Assembly (NCBI GenBank): GCA_013396525.1
Contig: VWYX01001280.1
Location: 62,001 to 126,000 of the forward strand
Source: Chaetorhynchus papuensis
Taxonomy: Eukaryota; Chordata; Aves; Passeriformes; Rhipiduridae
Direction: 5' to 3'
DNA: 64,000 nucleotides
In this document: positions 40,301-51,595 of the stretch, one piece after another
Layout of the letters: each line of letters starts with the position of its first letter
Numbering within the stretch: the first letter of the stretch is position 1
Position numbers and translations under genes: made by a program
The notes under the pieces: model-generated
What the model was told of the DNA's origin: nothing
What the model saw: the letters and a program-made list of their open reading frames with translations, nothing else
Database searches by the model: none

Positions 40301-43300
40301 TGGAGAAGTAGAGAAGCTCAACCCCTTTCACACGAAAAGTCAGTAAATCAGGCCCAATTTAAGACATTCTGCATACCATGCCAGCAGAACAAATGAGCTA
40401 AATTGATATCCCAAACATCTGGATGCAATGGTTAGCTAGATTTAAAAGCATCTTCCAAAGAAGAGAACAGCAAACAAAGGAACAGAGAGAGCTTCGCTAC
40501 TGTCCCCTGTGTGGCAGAACCATAACATAAAAGATTTACATGTTTGTGTGGGTATTTTAAGCATTGTTTTAAAATTCTGTTAAACAAACAAGGCCATGCA
40601 GTGCTCCTTAAAGTTTTAAGGACTTGCTTTCTCTAAGTGACACCAGAGATTTCCAGTCAAAACCTTTTTTCCACTGTCTTTTTCTGGTTTTCCTCCTCCT
40701 GCCTGGAGCTTACCCCTAGTTTTTAACTTGGGCAGTGTCTTCAGCCTCTCCCTCCCAGCCCAAGGGAGCTCTGTGCCCCACATCAACACCACCCCTGGCG
40801 ACGTCCAACCTGACATACCCTGATGCAGAGCTGCTGCTGCTCTGCACTCTCAGTATGAGAATGGAGGGACAGAGGAGCAGCTTGTCCCAGGCCACACAGG
40901 AAGCTTTTTGGCAACACAGTGAGCTGAACCTGTTTCCCAAGTCCCAGAGCAGCAACCTCACTATTGAACCACCTTTCTTCTACATAAAATACCTGAAACT
41001 ATTCAGATTTTAAGGCAAAGGCATATGTTCAAACCTGAAAACTGTTTAAACTGTTGAATGCCACAAATGTCTACCAGACCTGCAACTCCCTACTCGTGCA
41101 GATAACATCTGTTAAGAATAAGTGGCTCATACAGTTCTGCACCAGAAAGCTTAATAAGTTCCTTCTCCAAGATTAAAGAAACACCTACACATTCTAGATG
41201 CTTCTGCAAGTCCCTGGAGGGAGAAAATGCAACTTAGTGCTGAGACAATGAACCAGCTTCCTTCCTCAACAGCAACAAAACCCTGCTGCTTTACCTAGCA
41301 CTGAGAGGAAAGTGTTATTTATAGAACTGAGCCCTATACCAACACGTACCTAATATTTCTCACAGTTAGGGTACAGCGTGTATCAAGATGACCTTAGCCC
41401 TATGTATTTTCAAAGCCCTAATTTGAAAGATCAGTGTAAGAGCAGAAAAAGATTTGAAGCAGCTCAGCCATATCTCCCACTCCAATTCATTTCAGTCATT
41501 CTCTGCATTGAAGTATAACTTCAAAACCTGAACCATTCTTGTCACTCAGACCTCTTCAGCAGGCGACTTTTTTAAAGCAGTTACATTATTTTCATATGTC
41601 AAAGAGACTCACTAGGATATTTAGGTTTCTTATACAATTTTATAAATCATTGACAGCAATACTTCAATACATGTACGACTGACTGTTGTGTTTCTTATAT
41701 AATTTCCTGATGACTCCTTAAGCACTTGTTTCGCTGTAAAAATGTTTTATGCTAAAGCCAGTTACCTAAATTCCCACTTTGGCACTGAAATAAGTTACTA
41801 TCCTGTATTTTCATGCAATTATACAACTGCACAAAGGTTCACTTGGCTCCAAACCTCACTAAGTGTTTTCTAAGACTGTTTCTATTGTTCACAATTATCA
41901 GAGAAAAAAAACCTGCCAAAAGCCATCTTGCAAGACAGATACATGCTCTCATATCACAAACTACTGTTTGTCTAAACACTGATGCAGAGCTGGATGCCTC
42001 CAAAAGCACAGCAGAGCGTGCAAGGAAACTTCTCATTAGAACATATGCTCACTTCCCAACACTGCTGGTTTGCTGCACTTTGGAGGAACTGCATTTACTA
42101 TGATAACTGTCAGCTTAAATAACCAGGAACAGTCAGTAATAAAGACATCGATGGAATTCTAAATCTACTAAAATAGATTAAGAATTTTGCAGGCCTGGCA
42201 GTTTGGGCTACATCCAACACTACACTGGAGACTGTGTTACAAGCCGAGATCTGTTCTCATTTCAGTAATGTCCTCAAGTTCTTTCTAATCTGTTACAGTC
42301 AATAAAAACTGACTTCTGCACTTCCTCTCTTCTACACCAACTCTCTGATATGCAGTCAGCCTTTACTTGAGCTGAGACAGCTCTGCTGCCTTCTGGAACA
42401 AGCCCCAGCTACCTGGAAAAAACAAGGCCTTTTCCTGCATTCAGGTCTCTTCCTCATGCACATGCCTTCTGTACTCCTTGTGTGTGTGTGTGTCTGTCTT
42501 CTGTCACTCAGCTACTACTCCTGAGGAAAAATAAATACAGGAGGAGAGGAGGACGAGGGAAAGCATTAAGATGCTGCCTGCTTTCTTCATACAATGATTC
42601 TTCTTTGCCTGTTCTCTAATTTGTATGAAAGCATCCACTCCTCTGAAAGATTTCAACATCGCACTACACCTGCCAGTGACCCACTGTGCATCTTTTTCTT
42701 TAATTTCACCCTTAAAATGCAGAGCTACACAATGGAACATGAGGCCAAATGTAGATTTACCACAGAGAAATAGCTCAAGAAAACAGATGTCTTCAAAATT
42801 TATGAACTCGGAATTAAATCTTCTACACTGGCAAAATCAAATCACAATGTTTGATAACTGCAAATAGAACTCAATGAGTCACACAAAGGTTTATATTTTA
42901 TGCAAAGCTGACTCCAGTGGTGTAGCACTCACTGATATCCAGGACACATAAAACCCCCATGTATTATTTCTTGAATTATCACTTCCTGCATCAGTGCTTA
43001 TCTATCCCCGAATTAAAAGGCTCTCCTCCAAATATCAGCCAGGCCCAGCATCTCTCCCTACCACAGAGATTTCAGCCCACTTTTAACACTTCCTCATGTG
43101 ACAAAAGGGAAAACAGCACTTCTACACTTCTGTGCTTCACAAACCTGACAGTTTTATGTATTGTTACTGGTGTGACTCTCAACTAAAAATAACAAGTAGG
43201 AGGGAACAAGACTGAATGGACCTAAAATGCAAGTTCACAGTTCCATAATAGAGTAACTCATGAGAGAGCAACCAGTCAAAGTTACCATGCACATGTCCAG

Positions 43301-44508
43301 CTCGGTTAGGATTGTGTTCGTGCTGACTCAAAATAAATGCAGCCCAAACACAAAAAAAAAACCAAACTCCAAAACACAAACCCCAGCAAACCCTGTTGGT
43401 TTGGTTTCAAGAGCAAGAAGCCGCTCCTCATGCGTCACAGGCCCCAAAACTGTACGATCAAATACGGCTCTGCCCTGCAGGGTCATGTATGGGACTGGGT
43501 AAGGAGGAGAGAAAATTTATCTTTACAGACATTACAGCCTCTGTCAGGAAAGCAAGGAATTCATCAGAAGGCAACAAAGAAGTTGATGCTGTTCAGCTTG
43601 CTCTATGCCTAGCAGTCTCTTTGAAAGTACTCTGCTTTGATAAGGTGAAGCATGGAGAGATGCAGCGCTTAAGAACCTAAAAAAAATTTTAAAAAGATTC
43701 TACCTGTGAGGTTTACTCAGGTAAGTAACACCACTTTGCTGATGCCTAATTCAGGTGCTCAGCCTAACAAAGTAATAACTGTTTCCCCACTTGAAGACTG
43801 CTTCATTCTGCTTGATTATAAACACAATACACTGCTTAGTGAAAATTAGACTTTTTTTTTTACAGAAGGCCTCAAAGCAGCAGCCTGCCAAAGAGAAAAT
43901 TGCTGTCCTCTTGATGTTACTTTGCAAACATTTGATGCAATAACATAATGCCTTTTAAGAAGGTCATGCATTAGTTCCTCCCAAGGGAGCCGCACAACAC
44001 ATACAGAATTTAAGTCCGTGTTAAGTTTAGCAGCATGTCAAATGCCTATCTGGAATTTTACAGGTGATAAAAACTGCGCATATAACAACAGTGGTTACAG
44101 TTTAACAATCATTTATAGTCAAGTTATCCATTTAAAGACACTTTGGCTCAGCAAATAACCAGCCCCGGTTACAGCTAACCCAGAACACAGCTCAGAGCGT
44201 GCCAACAGCCTCCCCACCCAGCCCTCTCCAAAACTTATGCCTCCCGAAGCTAAAAACAAACCGGGCACTACACGCTGGCTGTCCCAGCCCCACTGAGCTC
44301 TCCTCGGAGCCGCAGCTGGGAGAGGGATCCCAAAGGCGAGCCGAGCCGAGGGACGGTGCTCGGGGAGCCCACACCCTCGCAGGCACCATCCCTGCAGGCT
44401 CTGCCCACATAACATCGCTCCTTCCCGGCGTGCTCCGACACCGGAGCGGCGAAGGCGAGCGCAGGGAGAACAGACCGTGACGAGCAATGAGATCACCTCT
44501 GCTCTTAC
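31331..44508 (-). other. PLEKHA1: PLEKHA1 intron 1
   Basis: About 13.2 kb separates coding exon 2 from the CpG-island donor at 44509. It is AT-rich, with A/T runs (for example near 31980-32030) and a 20-base tandem duplication at 38611-38647. I see no recognisable coding exon. A 5'UTR-only exon inside it cannot be excluded. Confidence 0.7.
38611..38647. repeat. 20-base tandem duplication in PLEKHA1 intron 1
   Basis: TCCAGCTCACTTATCAATTC at 38611-38630 is followed directly by the first 17 bases of the same unit (38631-38647). Confidence 0.9.
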
Positions 44509-44880
44509 CTCCGGGGCTGTGACAGCGCCCTGCCTGCGCCACCGGGGCACCCGACACCGCGCTGCCCCCGGGGGCCGCCCGGGCAGAGCCCCCGCGCCGC
44601 CGAGCGCCTTCCAGGGAAAACGGAAAGGAAAAAAAGGAGGGAGAGGCGCAGGGGCAGCAGGACAGTGCCCTGCGCGGTCACACACCGGGCAGGCGCGGAA
44701 GGAAGGGCATCACCCAGGGCGGGCCGAGCCCCGCCCCGGGCCGAGGCACTTACTGGAGTCCTGGCAGTGCGGGAGCCCCCTGAGGAGAGCCGGGCGCTCC
44801 CCGAGCCCGCTCCCGGCCCCGCTCCCGCGCCCCGCACCGGGAACGGGCTCGTCCCGCCGCCTCCGTCCGCACCGCCGGGC
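44509..44880 (-). other. PLEKHA1: PLEKHA1 non-coding exon 1, left copy (alternative donors)
   Basis: Inside the CpG island two splice donors are visible on the minus strand: CCGGAG|GTAAGAG with the exon ending at 44509, and CTCCA|GTAAGT with the exon ending at 44754. Transcription is expected to start near or below the NRF1/ZNF143-type elements at 44.89-45.01 kb. Either donor could join the acceptor at 31330. The first is the stronger match to consensus. The 5' limit is approximate. Confidence 0.5.
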
Positions 44881-45020
44881 ACCCGCACTGCGCGTGCGCC
44901 AACGCACCACCGCCCGCACCGCCCCGCGGCCTGCTGGGACATGTAGTGCGGCGCGGGAGGGGCAGGGGAGAGGCACGGGCCTGCGGCGCGGGGCATGATG
45001 GGAACTGTAGTCCAATTACT
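44880..45020 (-). promoter_or_regulatory. PLEKHA1: PLEKHA1 CpG-island core promoter, left copy
   Basis: There is an NRF1-type palindrome TGCGCGTGCGCC at 44889-44900. Two ZNF143 (SBS)-type elements read on the minus strand as ACTACATGTCCCAGCAGGC (44929-44949) and ACTACAGTTCCCATCATGC (44993-45013). A CCAAT box on the plus strand lies at 45012-45016. The island around it (about 44180-45000) is dense in CpG. No TATA box is evident. This is the architecture of a broad, constitutive vertebrate promoter. Confidence 0.75.
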
Positions 45021-45089
45021 GGGATTTAAATCTTGTCTTTAATGGGGAGGCCCCAGCAGGGAAGGAAATGCTGCACATTGTGAAGGAAT

Positions 45090-45090
45090 N
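45090..45090. other. single-base N at a contig join
   Basis: A lone N separates the two copies of the duplication. By alignment it falls where the right copy has G at 46812. It marks a join between assembly pieces. Confidence 0.9.
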
Positions 45091-46811
45091 CCAAAACACA
45101 AACCCCAGCAAACCCTGTTGGTTTGGTTTCAAGAGCAAGAAGCCGCTCCTCATGCGTCACAGGCCCCAAAACTGTACGATCAAATACGGCTCTGCCCTGC
45201 AGGGTCATGTATGGGACTGGGTAAGGAGGAGAGAAAATTTATCTTTACAGACATTACAGCCTCTGTCAGGAAAGCAAGGAATTCATCAGAAGGCAACAAA
45301 GAAGTTGATGCTGTTCAGCTTGCTCTATGCCTAGCAGTCTCTTTGAAAGTACTCTGCTTTGATAAGGTGAAGCATGGAGAGATGCAGCGCTTAAGAACCT
45401 AAAAAAAATTTTAAAAAGATTCTACCTGTGAGGTTTACTCAGGTAAGTAACACCACTTTGCTGATGCCTAATTCAGGTGCTCAGCCTAACAAAGTAATAA
45501 CTGTTTCCCCACTTGAAGACTGCTTCATTCTGCTTGATTATAAACACAATACACTGCTTAGTGAAAATTAGACTTTTTTTTTTACAGAAGGCCTCAAAGC
45601 AGCAGCCTGCCAAAGAGAAAATTGCTGTCCTCTTGATGTTACTTTGCAAACATTTGATGCAATAACATAATGCCTTTTAAGAAGGTCATGCATTAGTTCC
45701 TCCCAAGGGAGCCGCACAACACATACAGAATTTAAGTCCGTGTTAAGTTTAGCAGCATGTCAAATGCCTATCTGGAATTTTACAGGTGATAAAAACTGCG
45801 CATATAACAACAGTGGTTACAGTTTAACAATCATTTATAGTCAAGTTATCCATTTAAAGACACTTTGGCTCAGCAAATAACCAGCCCCGGTTACAGCTAA
45901 CCCAGAACACAGCTCAGAGCGTGCCAACAGCCTCCCCACCCAGCCCTCTCCAAAACTTATGCCTCCCGAAGCTAAAAACAAACCGGGCACTACACGCTGG
46001 CTGTCCCAGCCCCACTGAGCTCTCCTCGGAGCCGCAGCTGGGAGAGGGATCCCAAAGGCGAGCCGAGCCGAGGGACGGTGCTCGGGGAGCCCACACCCTC
46101 GCAGGCACCATCCCTGCAGGCTCTGCCCACATAACATCGCTCCTTCCCGGCGTGCTCCGACACCGGAGCGGCGAAGGCGAGCGCAGGGAGAACAGACCGT
46201 GACGAGCAATGAGATCACCTCTGCTCTTACCTCCGGGGCTGTGACAGCGCCCTGCCTGCGCCACCGGGGCACCCGACACCGCGCTGCCCCCGGGGGCCGC
46301 CCGGGCAGAGCCCCCGCGCCGCCGAGCGCCTTCCAGGGAAAACGGAAAGGAAAAAAAGGAGGGAGAGGCGCAGGGGCAGCAGGACAGTGCCCTGCGCGGT
46401 CACACACCGGGCAGGCGCGGAAGGAAGGGCATCACCCAGGGCGGGCCGAGCCCCGCCCCGGGCCGAGGCACTTACTGGAGTCCTGGCAGTGCGGGAGCCC
46501 CCTGAGGAGAGCCGGGCGCTCCCCGAGCCCGCTCCCGGCCCCGCTCCCGCGCCCCGCACCGGGAACGGGCTCGTCCCGCCGCCTCCGTCCGCACCGCCGG
46601 GCACCCGCACTGCGCGTGCGCCAACGCACCACCGCCCGCACCGCCCCGCGGCCTGCTGGGACATGTAGTGCGGCGCGGGAGGGGCAGGGGAGAGGCACGG
46701 GCCTGCGGCGCGGGGCATGATGGGAACTGTAGTCCAATTACTGGGATTTAAATCTTGTCTTTAATGGGGAGGCCCCAGCAGGGAAGGAAATGCTGCACAT
46801 TGTGAAGGAAT
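45091..46811. repeat. direct duplication, right copy (1721 bases)
   Basis: This matches 43369-45089 and then continues without a break into CR1 sequence. It contains the last part of PLEKHA1 intron 1, the CpG island and the promoter. Confidence 0.95.
46231..46742 (-). promoter_or_regulatory. PLEKHA1: PLEKHA1 promoter and non-coding exon 1, right copy of the duplication
   Basis: This repeats the left copy at an offset of exactly 1722 bases. Donors are at 46231 and 46476, the NRF1-type site at 46611-46622, and the ZNF143-type sites at about 46651-46671 and 46715-46735. Unlike the left copy it runs on into a complete CR1 3' end, so it is the copy with intact flanking sequence on the right. Confidence 0.7.
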
Positions 46812-47020
46812 GCTTCCCTGTGAGGGTGCTGAGCCCCTGGCACAGGGTGCCCAGAGAAGCTGTGGCTGCCCTATCCCTGGCAGTGCCCAAGGCCAGGTTG
46901 GACAGGGCTTGGAGCCACCTAGGACAGTGGAAGGTGTCCCTGCCCATGGCAGGGGGTGGCACTGGATGGGCTTTAATGTCCCTTCCGACCCAAACTGTTT
47001 TGTGATCTATGATTCTATGA
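46806..47020 (+). mobile_element. CR1 LINE 3' end, 5'-truncated
   Basis: The stretch resembles the avian CR1 3' region from the CTGTGAGGGTG segment through GCCCAGAGAAGCTGTGG, the GTGTCCCTGCCCATGGCAGG segment and CCCTTCCGACCCAAACTG to the terminal GATTCTATGA. CR1 copies in birds are usually short 5'-truncated 3' ends like this. It lacks coding capacity. Confidence 0.92.
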
Positions 47021-47036
47021 ACTGGCATTCACCAGC

Positions 47037-47206
47037 CATGTGATGTTCAACAGGCTGAGTGCCAGATTCTGCACCTGGGATAGATCAGCCCTGGATGTAC
47101 GGACAGACTGGGGGGTGACACTGGAGAACAACGCCCTGGAAAGGGGCTGGGGGGGTCCTGGCTGATGGCAAATTGAATGTGAGTCAGCAGTGCCCTTAGA
47201 ACACAC
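47037..47206 (+). mobile_element. CR1 LINE remnant from the ORF2 3' end
   Basis: The sequence TGATGTTCAACAGGCTGAGT, followed by a TTCTGCACCTGGG segment and ending GAATGTGAGTCAGCAGTGCC, resembles the stretch of CR1 encoding the end of the reverse-transcriptase ORF. It is full of frameshifts. It follows a CR1 3' terminus in the same orientation although it derives from further upstream in the element, so it is a separate insertion or a rearranged piece. Confidence 0.75.
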
Positions 47207-47499
47207 AGCACAACTGGCTTCCCTTACTCAAGGACATCCTGGAGCTAACAAGCTTTAAGGATGTAGTAAATCACGATGTTGATATATGTCTGTGTATACT
47301 TTGCTAACGTGGCAAAAAAACTCGAATTCTCTGTATCCCACAGCTGAAGTGTCTTCACCTGGAGGCTCAGGTGCTGCCTCACAGCCTTTTGCCATCGGAC
47401 CTAGTGGCAAATGACAATTAACCAGTTTTACCGGGAAGTTACTTCTCTTCTAAGCAGATATTAATTTTACACTGGAAAACTTAGTGTTTTCTGAAATAG

Positions 47500-47810
47500 C
47501 AACACAGAAATTTTTTTTCTCCTCGCTTCAAGCCGTGATATCTCTAATTATAGAAATCATTTGAACTCCGCCGCTGCCTGTAAATGCATCTTTGTTTCGA
47601 GCTGGCGTGTAACAACCATCCTTCACAGCGAAACAAAAGCTGTAATCAGAGCACAACAATGAAAGCTGAAGTCAGCCGCAAACAATGCCGCACCATTCCC
47701 ATGGCAACTTTTCCCTATCAAACCCCGGCGAGGTCACACACTCTGCAGCTGCGCGAGCCACAGGCTTCTCGGTTTGGATTTCATTCACAATTATTCACAC
47801 ATTTTTTTGT
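47500..47810. promoter_or_regulatory. candidate enhancer upstream of PLEKHA1 with SOX-type sites
   Basis: Unique-looking sequence with retained CpGs and several SOX-type words: CTTTGTT (47590-47596), AACAATG (47655-47661 and 47681-47687) and ACAAT (47787-47791). It starts about 300 bases after the CR1 pieces and ends at a TTG microsatellite. Confidence 0.3.
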
Positions 47811-47829
47811 TGTTGTTGTTGTTGTTTTT
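47801..47829. repeat. TTG microsatellite
   Basis: A T run leading into about six TTG repeats at the right edge of the candidate enhancer 47500-47810. Confidence 0.85.
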
Positions 47830-50339
47830 CGCCTAACAGTGTTTTACCGGAGTTAATGCAGGACAATCAACCGTGGGCGGCACCGCGTCTCTCCCCCAGT
47901 GAAGCTCTGAGCTGACTTTTCTCATCCTGACGGAGCTGCCGGGACTGTGGCAGCTGTTTTAAATGACTGCAGGATGTGTCCTGCCGTCACACTGCACGAG
48001 GAAGAGCCTTTTACAAAATTATACACCCTTTTTTTTTGCACTCAGAGAGCCATAAAATCAAAAGCCATTCCACAACACGTGGAATCTACAGCAGTCTACA
48101 GCCTGATGTGCCTTAACTTGCAAATATTTTCTCCAGCCTCCCACACAAGGTTTGAATAACCATATACTCTGACAGTAGGGCTCAGGAAAGGATAAAAAGA
48201 TGATTACATTTAAAAGAAGGAGCCTATTTTACTGGAATTGGGTAGCAAATCTCATATTGTAGTTTACCATAGTTTCTGTCATGAAACACTACTGCAACTT
48301 TCCTTTTAGGATGGCCTAATTCTCCCAGTTTAGTGAGGAGACAATCGGGTTTATAAGGAACTATCTTTACTTAAGCTGAGACACAAACATTTTAATATAG
48401 ACCTATTCTGTCATTTGTGCTGTTCAGAGAAGTATTTTCATGACATTCGCATGTGGAGAACCAAAAAATGAAGAGTTATGAACCTTTGATGCCCAAGACA
48501 TAAATACAGTTATCTCTAATGCTCCAACTTAAAGCAAAAGTTGCTCTCAGTACAATGCTGATCACAGTTCTACTTTTATGAATTGTAGTGGTGAAGAGGC
48601 TGCTTAAAGCTCAGCTGAGCTCCCTGACTTTGAAACAACTCAGTATTTTCAGTATTCCTCTCGGTGGAACGTGCAAATGCAACAGCTGAAAGTGACTGTG
48701 GTGACAAACAGGTAAACTTCGGGTGTGAGGTGACTGGATAACCCAGGGACTTTCCTGTTCTGCAGCACAAAGTGGGCATGCAGAGATTACAAAGGACAGA
48801 ATCTATATTTTACCTACCCTGCCATGTCTAAAAATATTCAAGTATAAAGTCTGCACTGGCTTCTCCTCCATGCAATGCCACTGACTTCAGTGTAGGAATT
48901 GGTCCAGGGCCCAGTATATTCCAGCAGAACTACGAGACACGCACTTATTTCCTCTCCAGTTGTCTCTATTCATAGTTTCCAAACGCTGGCACATATCCCC
49001 ACAAGAATCTTCATGTCTGGCAGAAAATGTTGGCAGGGCCCCTGCTGTGCCAACCTTTTACTCAGAACCTGCTTGTGATTCTCCTCACTGAGACAGGTAG
49101 GAGGGTTTGGACATCAATTCCTAGTGGGGTTTCAGTGGCTCAGAATGCAGATTATAATAAATAGCTTTTGGTGAGTGACCTGCAGCAATATGCACCCTTA
49201 CGAACAAGTGTTTATTTCACACATATAGAAGCTCCCAGTGGAACAGCAGTACCAGAGGAGTAGCATGTATCTATCCATGTAAATGCAAAAATACAAATAT
49301 AAATACGCAAATCGCATACTTATCTTGTATATATAAATACACAGCTTGCATGTCTTGGCAAAGAAGCAGAAACATCCAAAAATTCCAAAATATCACTTTT
49401 CTAATGTTGTTTTCACGATGGATAATTTTACCCAGCAGAGGAAGTTCAGCAACTCTATAGGTATGCAGGAATAAAGAGCTATGAACAAAACCCCAGTTCA
49501 TTGCTCTAAAGAAATTAATTCGGCCTTGGACAAAACGGTTTTGTTAAAACCAACAGTTATGTTGCCGTGGAAAACAGGAAAAAAGCCTGGTCAGTGAATT
49601 ACTGAGTGCAGAGCAAAATGCTGTCACTATATTCTGCTTTTATGGGTTCAATATTGCAAATTCCATCCACATGCAGTATGCCTCCTGTGCACTATTTTAA
49701 GAGGGGTGTTGCTGGCCTCAATGGGACTGCTTTCCTTAGAGGCTGTGACCAGGCAAGGTCATTACTCTGCTGACACCCTCAGTGTTAGCAACCAAGGAAA
49801 GGTTTTCAGTCATTAAACTTCATCCCAGAGGATGAATGTCTGAGTTTACTGCAGTGGCATGGGGCTAATTAGGTAGTATTTATTACCTAATTAAATTATT
49901 TGCCATAACAGAGAGAGAGGGAGAGACCCAAAAATTCTCCAAGGCTCCCACCAGTGTGACCTGGGGAAGAACAAACCTTGCTGCTTCAGGGTTGCCAGTT
50001 CTGTGACTGAAACACGTGAGCAGGACGGACTCTGAGAAATGAGCTTGTCCTGTCCACCTCTGGAGCAGACCCTTGTTTCTGGCCAGTTGCTGAAGCTCGA
50101 GGAGGTGACACTGATTCCTGAGTGAGAAATAATGGGTAGTGAAGGGCAAAGACCCTCTCCATCCCTGCAGGTAATCAGCTAAAGCACTGCAGAAGGTTTC
50201 CCTCCAGCCTTACAGAGCTCTGCATGTGATGGGCACCTCGAGGGCAACGCAGAGGAAACCTCTCCGTGCCTCCCACGGGGAGGAAAGGAGCAGGAGCATC
50301 AAAACCCCTGCACGTAGAGCAGGCAGTTTAATCCAAAAG

Positions 50340-50640
50340 CTGCTTTAAAGCATATTTGCAATATGCATTTTAAAGCTATAACTTCATCTCTCCTGATGAA
50401 ATGATGTTGACAGAGCTTGGGAATTTAATCTCGCATGGAGGTTGAATTAATTCAGCCTGAGCTGCCGGTCTTTGCATCTTGTTATTAATTTGATATTGAA
50501 GTAGAAAAGCACCCTGATGTAGCTGCTGTGCATAAGTACTGATACAAAGTGATGAAGTACTTTCCCAGCCTTTTAAGTACTCTGTTTCCCTGAAAGCCAT
50601 ATTTAAACACTCTGAGTTCGTTAGGAGTTTAATATTCTTA
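50340..50640. promoter_or_regulatory. candidate conserved non-coding block
   Basis: Balanced-composition sequence with paired POU-like words (ATTTGCA 50354-50360, ATATGCAT 50361-50368) and TTAATT or TATTAAT words near 50445-50495. It lacks repeats. The open frame across it has no recognisable protein features. Confidence 0.22.
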
Positions 50641-51504
50641 TGTTGCAGTTGTTTTCCTCATTCCTATGTGCATAGCATTATACTAAAATACATATGGTGA
50701 TTCCTCATTTTCTACCAAACAGTGCATTTTTATTTTGCTTCCATCTTTCCAGATACAAAGTTTATTAGCAAAAAACAAAAAAAAAGCCCTCTTACTCCCT
50801 TTTGTCTATTTTTACCTAAAACCATTCCACATTAAAAAAAAAAATCGAATTGTCTTTAAAATACAGTGTACCTTCAATAAAAAAATTGAAATGCTTTCAT
50901 TTCATTTCAAAGCTTAAAAGATGAGAGCTTAATCTTCTCCAGAAAAGGGCGTATTCTGCACTGAAATATATGCAAAGGGCCCGGGGGGCTTTCAGCTCAC
51001 ACGGCTGCTGCAGTCAGGTCAGGACAGTGCCTTGCTGCTGTCATTGGGCAGGATGGGAGGCAGAGGCTCACAATTTTGTGTGTTTTATTTGTTTAATATT
51101 TCACTATGCACTGTGTTACAGAGATCATTTACATTTATATTAGCTAGTGCAGTGCAGAGTAAAGCTGGGGGTTGAAGCTGCTCTCATTTGTGCTTTTTAC
51201 CGGGAGCTGTAACATCGTACTTTGCTGTAAGTCCCAGTCCTCAAAGGACCAGGGCTGGAGATGGTACTGGATGTGCCTTTTAAATTGTTATAAGCCATGA
51301 TTTGAGGTGTATTTCACAGGAATTATTGCAGCAGGAATGACCTGAACCAGTGGAGGAGAAGCCTTAGAAGAAGCAGTGGCAGTGCAGCAGTGACCTGACC
51401 TGAGCTGGCTTTGGGGCACAGGAGCTCCTTCCAAACACCACCTCTCCTGTCCTGAGTGACCACCAGAACAGATGGAGCCCGAAATCATGGACTAAGTGAA
51501 TTCA

Positions 51505-51595
51505 GCAGACATGCTTTTTACCCTCTGGATTCTCTCCCCTGCCTCTGTGGTGGGGAGTGAGCTGTGTGCGGCTTGGCTGGGGTTAAACCACAGCA
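51505..51595 (-). mobile_element. fragment of an avian endogenous retrovirus LTR
   Basis: Read on the minus strand from 51595, it begins TGCTGTGGTTTAACCCCAGC, continues with CACACAGCTCACTCCCC and then GGGGAGAGAATCCAGAGGGT. This is the start of a common avian ERV LTR type (TGTCGTGGTTTAACCCC family), with small deletions. No internal retroviral sequence or second LTR is visible nearby. It is a non-coding relic. Confidence 0.65.

Larger units (their letters stand above)
43369..45089. repeat. direct duplication, left copy (1721 bases)
   Basis: It starts at CCAAAACACAAACCCC, right after an A-rich run, and ends at GTGAAGGAAT, immediately before a single N. Every stretch compared with 45091-46811 is the same, including all overlapping open frames. 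It ends about four bases inside the CR1 element seen complete in the other copy. Probable unmerged contig overlap. Confidence 0.95.

Noticed and set aside
44119..44998. GC-rich open frames up to 188 codons on both strands, repeated at 45841-46720
   Set aside because: CpG-island sequence has few stop codons. The frames are Pro/Arg/Gly/Ala-rich, overlap on both strands and cover the promoter and splice donors of PLEKHA1.
43369..46811. Real tandem promoter duplication
   Set aside because: No difference found between the copies, a single N at the junction and breakpoints at an A-rich run and a CR1 favour an assembly overlap. Kept as a finding to be tested.
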